The position numbers and the translations under genes are program-made. Positions 55,001-64,000 of a stretch of DNA of 64,000 bases are shown in pieces. Every line of letters starts with the position of its first letter. The first letter of the stretch is position 1. Below the pieces are notes generated by a model that was not told the origin of the DNA, did no database searches, and saw nothing but the letters and a program-made list of their open reading frames with translations. The stretch is from contig OW388291.1 of the NCBI GenBank assembly GCA_936450465.1, positions 32,154,656-32,218,655 on the forward strand, in the 5' to 3' direction. This DNA comes from Gibbula magus (Eukaryota > Mollusca > Gastropoda > Trochida > Trochidae).

Positions 55001-58000
55001 CAGTATATGACCAACATGGATTCAGTATATAACCAACATGTGTCCAGTATATGACCAACATGGATTCAGTATATGACCAACATGGGTCCAGTATATGACC
55101 AACATGGGTCCAGTATATGACCAACATGGGTCAAGTATATGACCAACATGGGTCCAGTATATGACCAACATGTGTCCAGTATATGACCAACATGGGTCCA
55201 GTATATGACCAACATGGGTCCAGTATATGACCAACATGTGTCCAGTATATGACCAACATGGATTCAGTATTTGACCAACATGGGTCCAGTATATGACCAA
55301 CATGGGTCCAGTATATGACCAACATGGGTCCAGTATATGACCAACATGGGTCCAGTATATGACCAACATGTGTCCAGTATATGACCAACATGGATTCAGT
55401 ATATGACCAACATGGGTCCAGTATACGACCAACATGGATTCAGTATATGACCAACATGGGTCCAGTATATGACCAACATGGGTCCAGTATATGACCAACA
55501 TGGGTCCAGTATATGACCAACATGGGTCCAGTATATGACCAACATGTGTCCAGTATATGACCAACATGTGTCCAGTATATGACCAACATGGGTCCAGTAT
55601 ATGACCAACATGGGTCCAGTATATGACCAACATGTGTCCAGTATATGACCAACATGGATTCAGTATTTGACCAACATGGGTCCAGTATATGACCAACATG
55701 GGTCCAGTATATGACCAACATGGGTCCAGTATATGACCAACATGGGTCCAGTATATGACCAACATGGGTCCAGTATATGACCAACATGGGTCCAGTATAT
55801 GACCAACATGGATTCAGTATATGACCAACATGGATTCAGTATATAACCAACATGTGTCCAGTATATGACCAACATGGATTCAGTATATGACCAACATGGG
55901 TCCAGTATATGACCAACATGGATTCAGTATATGACCAACATGTGTCCAGTATATGACCAACACCGGTCCAGTATATGACCAACATGGGTCCAGTATATGA
56001 CCAACATGGATTCAGTATATGACCAACATGTGTCCAGTATATGACCAACATGGATCCAGTTTGAGACCAACATGTGTCCAGTATATATGTCTATCATTGA
56101 TCCAGCATATGTCCAGTATGGATCAAGGACAAACAAACGAACGTTGCATTGTTAAGAAACGACTTAAAGGGACATTGCGACGAGGATAATAGTGAGATCA
56201 GATTTATATACCCTTGCTAATTAACGTGTCTGTTATAGAGTCACAGACTCCCAATTTCAGACAATTGAGGTAATTGTTGATAAAAAACAACATGTAAACA
56301 TTTAAGTTAAGCGTAACTTGCAGATACGCTAATCAGCAAAGGTAGATAAATCTGATCTCATTTCATCCTCGACGCGGGAAAATGCTTTCAAACGTTTACT
56401 CCATTCCCTGTATTATACAAATGGTCAAATTATTATTATAAAAAAACGATTCACTCAGTTGGTTTTGACCTGTCTGTGGGATTCCTCAGGATGACGACAA
56501 GTTTAGCACCAGGGTTAATATTGCGGATCATATCGGCGTGGGTAACACACGGCTCAGAGCATTCCTCGTTACCAGGTAACAGCGGCCACCAGGCGTTACC
56601 TGACATCGTTGTTGTCGAGCCGTCACCTTGGTAACATATATAAACGGTCTTATTGCATTTTTATCAGCTCAAATACGACATACAAATACAATGAAATAAA
56701 ACATATTTCTAGATGTCAGCTATAGTTTCGTGAAAATGTCGGAAAAGAGTTATTGTTAAATTATTGTATGCACGAATCACCAAAGTAATTCTAAGAATTC
56801 AGTTGTAAATTATTTTGCTGTAGCTTGAACAGTCAGTTACTGGAAAATGAGAGAGAAAGTCTAAAAGACCTCATCTTCACATTTTGAAAAATCTCTACAA
56901 GATGATTTTATTATGGAACATAAAATGTGATGTCAAATTTTTCCCTTCTTAAGACCAAGAAATATACTATTATATATTGTAAATGATTTGCGTTATTAGA
57001 AACAAAACGAGTTCGTAACCCATAGAAATGCAGTATACGCCAGCAAGACCCAACTGACGTCTTTAATATTACATGTTAAGGCAAACAATTAGTTGTTAAT
57101 ATTTTTTAGTTTAGTCTCCATTAACACTTTTCCTCATTCCCGGTGATTGGACAGAAACGTGAGGATTCATATTGCAACTCAATACCCAACTCCCCCCATC
57201 AAGAAATAACTCACGCCAGTTACTATCACTGACTAGTTTAAGCCTTGTGGCATTTCCTTATCTTTCCTGTGCTAGTGTAGCGGTGCTGTACTATGTTAGC
57301 ACTGGAGAGTTAAGGAAATGCGGCAAGGCTTAAATTAACTGGAGGGAGCAATGTCTCGCGGGGGAAGTTGATGAATGATGTGACAAGTGGCATTACATGC
57401 TTGAACGTTTGGTATCGTCTATGTTTCATAAAGTTTGAATAATATACTCATGGTGATATTGGTTGACACCCCCTGATAGTTATATGAATGAAATGTTATA
57501 TAAACAACGTAAGGTGCCAGTTTCGATTATTTTTTGGGTAAAACATTTACTACTGGATGTTTTTTGTGAATAGTGTCCTTGAGCATGCGCAATTTCTCCA
57601 CTTGTACTTTAAAATACCAAAGAAAGAGGAATACAAGAAAAATTAAATTTATCCAAAAGAGTTAATTCCTTGTGTCTTGAGATCTTGGCAATCGGTATTT
57701 TGTTACAGTGTTTGAGTGTTCTCAATTTGGTTCTAATAAATAATAAAAAAAAATTAAAAAAAATTTCTACTGAACCAAAATATACACAGAATCTTTCATG
57801 GAGTCTCATTCACATGCAGTACAAACATGGCAAGTATTATATAGTTTACACAATGTGTTTGTTCCATTTAATTTCGAAAATGCCATAATATCGAGTCATA
57901 TAAATGGTCCATGTATTTATTTTCATTTATTTTCTGTTTTGGGGGGTGTCAACCATTTTTATATACCACGAGTTGTTCCTAATATCAGTTGTACATTGTT

Positions 58001-60922
58001 AAATAATGCAACTTTTATAACAATCAAAATAACTCACCTTCCAATGTTTCTTCTATTCAATCCCTTTATTTACAATGTGCAAGAAACTACTTTTTACAAT
58101 GAATAGGCCATATCATTGTGTACGAAGATTGTCAACACTCTTCTTAATTTGAGATGACATCATGCAAATCAACAGGTTTTTTTATCTTCATATTCCTATA
58201 TACCAACAAGTGTAAACATTGTCTTATATGCTTGTATACATATGCCATGTAATGTGATTTCTTGGGAATAAAAACATAAAAAAATAAAAAATAAATAAAA
58301 TAACTCACCTGTTATCAGATCGGTTCTTTTATTTTTCTCGAAATCTGTCTGTATTTTGGATGCTACTGATTTGTAAGTATCGAGATAGACGTCAATAGAT
58401 GAACACTCATTATCTGAAATAATATTTTGTCGAGTGAATTACGTGATACTACGAGTTTGAATTTGAATTTAAAAAATTCTATTAAAAAGTTAAAAAATAA
58501 GTATTTGTTTGAGATATGTCAATCTTTCATCTAATAGAACCATTCATTCAAATGTTATTTTGCAATTGACATTACTGGACAAACTTTATTTCTGTAACTT
58601 TTCATTAAAAGCAATTCTTTCCTTCATTTTAGAGACATTTAATTGAAGTTGTGAAATCAGAACTGAAAAGATCGGGCAGTAACAACTGGTCAAACGTTAA
58701 ACCATGTCCCAAATTCCATAAAGGGTAACAATTTGAAGAGAAATGTACGCTACAGATACGTTTACAATTAGCAATATATTTGTGTAGGGGTCTGTCGAAA
58801 ACGAAAAGTATTCAACATCAAACTGAAAAAACTTACGGAATCGAACTGGCATAAGCCAGAAAGGTTCCTTCACAAGAGGTCGAACAATATCAGGATGTTC
58901 TGTGATCTTATGGAACAGATCTGTGGTACCACTCTTAGCTTGACCAATCAGATAGAAGTATGGAAGGCATCTCAGAACCTTACCAGAGGTCTTCGGTTCT
59001 AGAAGAACTCTTCTAGATCCTGTGAACCTTGGACACGAGTTCTGTGGAATAGGTTCCCCCCACCAACAGGGACTCTTGATGTGAGGGAGGGAGGCGGGGA
59101 GGGTCTGTTGGGAGGAGATGTTATTTGAGTAAATTCATTAATTTTCATAATTTGTATATATCCTTCATTCATAATTATGTGAGTGAGTCACAGGCACTTG
59201 TATCGCTGAAACATATAGATCTACAGACTGTACCCTACTACTACTACTACTACTGCTACTACTACTACTACTACTACTACTACTCCTCCTCCTACTACTA
59301 CTACTATTACTCCTACCTCCTACTATTACTACTGCTATACTATTACTACTGCTACTACTACTGTCTCTACTACTATTACTACTACTACTATTACTACTAC
59401 TGCTACTACTACTATAATTACTACTGCTACTACTACTATTACTACTACTGTCTCTACTACTACTACTACTACTCCTACTATTACTACTACTACTACTATA
59501 CAACTATAACGATAACCTCACATATACGTTGAAAGTGTTGAAAACTTAAAGCCGTATGATCAAATCATTAATTCGATATTCATTATTATATGTTATACTG
59601 CAAGCACCTGCCTACGCATGCATTTAATCCTCAGTGTAGACCATACTCATCTATGCCGCACAGGGAAAAGTGTACGGTATCATTCGATACACTCGGAAAA
59701 GTATGGGTATATCTCTCACATGTATATACTCTGTGTAGAGATTCTCATCTTGATGATGGAGTAAGTATGTATTCCGATCGTGTATGTTCACAATAAAGAA
59801 GTTGGTTAACAGAAAATAAAATAATTACTTAGAAGTATTGCAAGAGTGTTCTGAGGGAGTTTAAGGCAAGTAGGTCTTTAAGTACAATACGTTAAGGATC
59901 CACGTGCCAATAAATTTGGAAAACACATTTTTGTGATGTATATATGGGATGTTATTAATTACAACTATTGTAGTTAGTAATGATGATGGCAGTACAATTA
60001 TGTGGTACAATTATGTGGTACAAATTACATGTACACAAACATTATAGGTTAGGTGAACTTAATTAAACATCGAAGCTGGAATGCCATAAATCACTGGTTG
60101 TTTTGTCCAAGTTTTAATAAGTTACAAATTAACAATACAAACTTCTGCGCTAGGTAAATCGACGAGGTCACGGGGTTAAATGGGAAGAACTGGCCCATTA
60201 CAGAAAAGGTCACAGGGCACATACATGTTTAAATTATATAGTTTGCAATACAGTTTCATGTTGATTGATATTCACAAAACAAAATGTTTGGATTTCAATT
60301 TCTGTATTGTCACTTACACTACGTTTAGAAGTTGATATTATGGGAATGTATTCCAATATTCCGTATTCTAAATCCTCCCTAACGATAAGGCCGAGTTTCG
60401 GTCTTGATAACGTTCAGCAGAGATCATATTTAAGTACGCACCTACATACATATATTTCAAAGAGAGGTGGAAGAAATGAGAAAACTATATATTTCTCTTA
60501 TCAAGTTCTGTATGCACAACTTATTATATATAAAGTAGTATAAATTGTTTCGAAGAAGATCAATTTGTAGGAAAACCGAAATTACACATTATAAACGAAT
60601 GTGACACAAATATAAGCTATAACATAATTCTACCCCAATCAACACTGTTACTATATCTCACCAGATTGTGCAGACTAAGATTTTCCCAGTAAACCTTATC
60701 TCTTCGCGCTGCCAGAATGTCGTGTTCCAATTCCCTGGCAAATACCATACGTTGGTTGTTCTTGCCATGGTATTCCTCTTCCCTTTGAACCGTTGGTAGC
60801 GGCAGAAACACTCTCCCCTTCACCCTTCTATACCTGGAGTGGTGTACCAAGCCATACATACATAGGTAATAAATGGCTACAAACACCAGAGGTGTGAGGT
60901 AGCAGGGTCGAACTCGCACCAT
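46076..60922 (-). CDS. CHST15: CHST15-like Golgi carbohydrate sulfotransferase
   Basis: Seven exons give 433 aa: 60922-60662, 59104-58837, 58413-58309, 56626-56470, 47959-47788, 47229-47082, 46266-46076, all with GT-AG introns in phase. Start MVRVRPCYLTPL places a hydrophobic type II signal anchor at about residues 6-24; an upstream in-frame ATG at 61063 would add 47 residues. The PAPS 5'-phosphosulfate loop is GQAKSGTTD (141-149). The 3'-phosphate site is AKLVVILRNPTDR (252-264), preceded by ITGDGSTTT. The C-terminus has the family-like MWPETRDMLDSFF...LLGDTRFEW. CHST15 (GalNAc4S-6ST) transfers sulfate from PAPS to chondroitin sulfate GalNAc-4-sulfate in the Golgi lumen. This copy is shorter than the human enzyme (561 aa), mainly at the stem. 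Exact acceptor specificity is unknown. Intron 4 (8.5 kb) contains the giant 22-bp minisatellite. Confidence 0.9.
48031..48237. mobile_element. Hairpin MITE family C, copy 1
   Basis: GGGACACCGCGTCGAGGGTA at left and CCCGATGCGGTGTCCC at right; inner arms ATCAGATTTATCTACCTATG and its complement. It lies in sulfotransferase intron 4, left of the minisatellite. Confidence 0.75.
49333..56086. repeat. 22-bp minisatellite, about 307 units
   Basis: Unit GACCAACATGTGTCCAGTAT plus AT, 22 bp. Three main variants differ just after CATG: TGTCC, GGTCC and GATTC. The first GACCAA (49333) and the last (56065) are 6,732 bp apart, exactly 306 x 22, and internal checks are also multiples of 22, so there is no net indel. 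Rare private variants (TTTGATCAA, TTTAAGACC, ATAAGACC, ATAACCAA) recur at fixed offsets, showing block duplications. The array lies wholly in intron 4 of the sulfotransferase gene. Long minus-strand ORFs with MLVIYWTHVGHIL repeats result from a stop-free unit and are not genes. Confidence 0.98.
56169..56379. mobile_element. Hairpin MITE family C, copy 2
   Basis: GGGACATTGCGACGAGGATA at left and ATCCTCGACGCGGG at right; inner arm AGATCAGATTTAT. Same family as 48031-48237 and in the same intron, right of the minisatellite. Confidence 0.7.
57200..57368. mobile_element. Hairpin MITE family A, copy 4
   Basis: Arms include TTTAAGCCTTGTGGCATTTCC and GGAAATGCGGCAAGGCTTAA. It lies in sulfotransferase intron 3 and is somewhat shorter in the middle than copy 2. 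Confidence 0.7.
57369..58308. other. Sulfotransferase intron 3, remainder
   Basis: AT-rich; the small overlapping ORFs at 57609-58106 have low-complexity content. AATAAAAACATAAAAAAATA near 58267 looks like a retroposon A-rich tail, without support from a coding region. Confidence 0.4.
59233..59510. repeat. (TAC)n trinucleotide microsatellite
   Basis: Interrupted CTA/TAC repeat of about 280 bp in sulfotransferase intron 1. It creates a poly-Tyr ORF on the plus strand and a poly-Ser ORF on the minus strand, neither real. Confidence 0.95.
59511..60661. other. Sulfotransferase intron 1, remainder
   Basis: No gene or clear element seen; only short ORFs without recognisable content. Confidence 0.5.
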
Positions 60923-61286
60923 TACTCTGCCCTGGCGATATAGGACACTACAGTGTATAAACGTTGGCAGCAGATTCGGTGAAATAATTGACCCGCAATA
61001 TGCTGCACGGGTCAATGAAATGAGGCAATAGGTAGGTTTATCAGTTTTGTGCCTAGACCTCATTATGGCTATTCATTTACAGATGGGAACATAATTGGGA
61101 TAATCAAAAACCAATACCTACAGTCTACCTGTAATTAATGTCATGATCCAATAGAACCGTTGTTCAGACATGTTCGGCAATAGTCAGTATCCCGATAAAA
61201 TAATTATAATACAATTTATAAAGTTTGGTAAATTGAACTCCAACAACACACTAGTTGTCCCTTTAATGATATAATTGAAAGGGGCT

Positions 61287-61609
61287 ACCGTAAATCCTTG
61301 AATAATCGCCTGCCTTGAATAATCGCCGTGTTAAATTTAGTAAACGTAAATAATCTCCTTTTCAAAAATAATTCCGGCATAAGCATATCTATGCGAACCT
61401 CGTGATATGCACTTCGTTTACAATATTCATAATCTAAAACATAGCGCAATGATGTTTTTGTTATATTTTTAAAAAAAGTTCGCATATATATTATGGGATT
61501 CGAAAAATATAATCGCCTGACTCGAAAAATCGCCTGCCTTAAATAATCGCCAGGTCAAATCGATGTTTGAAATTAATAATCGCCGGGCGATTATTGAAGG
61601 ATTTACGGT
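61287..61609. mobile_element. MITE with ACCGTAAATCC ends
   Basis: ACCGTAAATCCTTGAATAAT at left and ATTATTGAAGGATTTACGGT at right, perfect over more than 15 bp. Internal AATAATCGCC words are repeated several times. 323 bp, upstream of the sulfotransferase start. Confidence 0.75.
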
Positions 61610-61765
61610 TTTTCCTATTCTTGTGAAAGTTCACAGCCGACGATCCATCTACACCACAGACTACTGTCAGTCCTTGTTTGTCTCATCGCCGTTCGGCCTA
61701 TACAATATACATCACTGTTTACCTATATCACAGTTTACCTTCATCTCAATCAATATACCTACATC

Positions 61766-63867
61766 TAGAGGTGGGTATTGCTAAGATTTTTCATATTGCG
61801 ATATATTGCGATTTTAACTCAAGTATTGCGATATGAATTGCAATATATTGCAAGACATTTCTTTAAGAATAAATTACTTGGTTTAGTTATTGCTTGATTG
61901 AGAGATAATGAAAGTAATATCCTTGGTTAGTAAATCTTGAATAAAACCAGAATACATGACTAATTATTGAAAATAAGTGCGTAATTTTGGATTTGGCATG
62001 AATAAAATGCACTTAGTCTAGTTTCTCTAAAGAAATTATAATCGAACAAAACTTCATTTTAGTCAACTGGACTGGTCAGTCCAATAGTCTAAATACGGAA
62101 ATAATTATATAAGAAATATTATATCATTATGAGTTTACAAGACGCATTTATCAACAGTACCATCTGATCTACAGTCCCAGTCCCTGCTTTGTGCAAGGAA
62201 TGACGGATTGTAAAAATATGAAGGATATAAAATGGATATAAAAAATAATGTATATTGCTCGCCATAGGCTCGCATATTTTACAAATCCATTTGTTTCCTT
62301 AGGTTGAATATCTCATAACCGACCATGGTGATTATGAGATAACCAACCTGCGCAGATGGTGTTTATGTCATATAACTTGCAATTTAAACTAAAGAAATAA
62401 CTTCCAAATGGGTGAAAGGAGCAATCTTCGCTAATCCTGGACGTTGACTGAGACTCTTTAAAGAATAAGGATAAATCACATTAGAATCGGGGACACACAC
62501 GATTTCTGTGTTTATAATGTGAATAATTTATACAGTGAAATAAGCAGCGAATAACAATAATTAAGTTTCCCATTTATCACTTAGATATGTGACTTTAAAT
62601 AAAACTAGGTGTTATATATCTCCAACATGTGTCGCCTGGGGAATCAATATTTCTTAAGTTTGACAATAATGGTTAAGTTACGAATTAGTACGTCAGCATG
62701 AATTGAAAGAAAATTTCATTGAGTGTCTATTCATATACTATAGATGTTGGGAATATATATGTCACAGGGTTGTACAGTAATAGCATGACATCTGAAGCCT
62801 ATATTTAATATAATATCATAACGATTAAGTTATTGTCAAATTTTAAAAATATTGAATTCGTTCGTGTGAATTAAACAAACATTTTATTGAGTATTTAGTT
62901 CATATACTAAATAGTATATAATAGTCAGAAAGTGACAGCAACTATTGAGACTCAGAAGTTGTCCTCCACCGTTTCAACAACAATGTAAGTAATCCGCTAA
63001 AAAGAAAATTTAAATATTGATAACTGTACGTGTTACGTATGGTAATTATTTTAAAGTTCTCTATATAATGTTTCTTATTATCTGACATTTGTGACGATAG
63101 ATTTGATCTCAAATGGACAATATACAGGCCCGATGTCATTAACAATTACAGTAGAGTAGATACAAAAAACAAGCGGTGAAAAAGAGGTTTTGCTGTTAAA
63201 TGTTCAACAGACGTGTCAATTACAGAGCAATTTTTAATTTCAAATGACATTATAACTACTTCGTAGCCTGTTTGTGATTTCCAATAGATACATCTTATAT
63301 CTTATATTAAGGAGAAGGTGAATGCGAATATATAAAACCATAAGAAATACAAAAGAAAACAATATTTTCGGGATAACAACTCCTTGATCAGGGGAGATGA
63401 TATTCCACCTGATGAAGGACTTTGTGAGAACTATTTCCATACAGAAAAACATCAACATGTTAAGCAGACATCATTTTCTAACTTCACAGTCATATAGACG
63501 CTGCTACCAAGTTATAATCCGTGTAATCCTTCACCGTTTACATGACTTAATTAACGTTTATGCACTCATTACAAAACGTCAAGGCTTACATCAGTCCCAA
63601 TCGTTCATTCACTTTGATAGCTGAAGAAAACTGCGACACAATAAGCCTTACTATAGCCAGTTAATGTGAATCGTCTACAATCACCATTTTATGAGAAAGC
63701 ATGATATTCGATGTAGAAAAAGGGAAATATATCAGAAGATTTCCAAATGTTACAATGTGTTCTAAATGTATTGTAAAAACCGGTTTTCAATTAGCATATC
63801 GCAATACGTATCGATTTCATCTTTGAACCGGTTAATACCGGTAAACCGGTTATATTGCGCACCTCTA
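61766..63867. mobile_element. hAT-like non-autonomous transposon, copy 2
   Basis: Same length (2,102 bp) and same orientation as copy 1, at a constant offset of 20,646 bp. Every stretch I compared was identical, and all predicted short ORFs translate identically. The target duplication is different, CCTACATC (61758-61765 and 63868-63875), so it is an independent insertion and not a segmental duplication. Confidence 0.88.
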
Positions 63868-64000
63868 CCTACATCACTAACTACCTTGATCTCATTCTGC
63901 CTACATCCTAATCTATATAAATCCCATTCCACCGACGTCTCAATATGCCCACAGCCCATTTTGCATGCATTACAGCCAACCATATCCCGTTCTGTCTACG

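Noticed and set aside
49313..56136. About 25 long minus-strand ORFs (up to 467 aa) with MLVIYWTHVGHIL repeats
   Set aside because: They are translations of the 22-bp minisatellite in shifting frames. No start context, no splice structure, and the same peptide appears in every frame.
57609..58106. Possible exons in sulfotransferase intron 3
   Set aside because: The exon 3 to exon 4 junction is in phase without them, and the content is low-complexity with no known motif.
59125..59532. Poly-Tyr and poly-Ser ORFs
   Set aside because: Trinucleotide microsatellite inside an intron.

Overview
The window reads as nuclear DNA of an animal, most likely a gastropod mollusc close to abalones. The reasons are split genes with GT-AG introns, AT-rich non-coding DNA, tRNA-derived SINEs with a (GAGGT)n tail, a dense load of foldback MITEs, and a tract beside an ACTC microsatellite that I associate with this group. 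The species is inference; no ribosomal or mitochondrial marker is present.

Four multi-exon genes can be assembled by joining exons in frame across splice sites. (1) 3253-23278, minus: a secreted cathepsin F-type cysteine protease precursor of 16 coding exons and 813 aa. Its architecture is unusual: signal peptide, two cystatin domains, an Asp/His-rich linker of 11 DxHD-type boxes, I29 propeptide, papain-like protease. (2) 24731-33085, plus: a mitochondrial amidoxime-reducing component (mARC/MOSC) protein of 7 exons and 330 aa, head to head with gene 1. (3) 36081-39369, minus: a single-pass receptor of 659 aa with a long EGF/laminin-type cysteine-rich ectodomain and a tail bearing an SGYEEI motif. 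(4) 46076-60922, minus: a Golgi type II sulfotransferase of the CHST15 family, 7 exons and 433 aa. A fifth coding unit, 18275-19827 minus, is a frameshifted Crypton/DUF3504-type tyrosine recombinase sitting in intron 1 of gene 1.

The rest is mostly mobile and repetitive DNA. The largest item is a 6.75 kb minisatellite (49333-56086) of about 307 units of 22 bp inside intron 4 of the sulfotransferase gene. It keeps perfect 22-bp phase from end to end, contains higher-order duplications, and is almost stop-free on the minus strand, so it yields many long but meaningless ORFs. Two 2,102-bp hAT-like transposons (41120-43221 and 61766-63867) appear identical, each with its own 8-bp target duplication. 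A 2.35 kb composite carries the recombinase gene, and a 151-bp MITE at 24988-25138 has the same ends and a perfect 9-bp target duplication. There are also three SINEs, four copies of one hairpin MITE family, several other TIR or foldback families, two tandem satellite-like blocks, a 37-G homopolymer 15 nt after the mARC stop, and a cluster of perfect CRE palindromes at 22-bp spacing in a cathepsin intron.

The four genes show no operon-like or pathway relation. The most notable biology is the self-inhibitor-plus-metal-box architecture of the cathepsin and the tyrosine-recombinase element with its candidate non-autonomous derivative.
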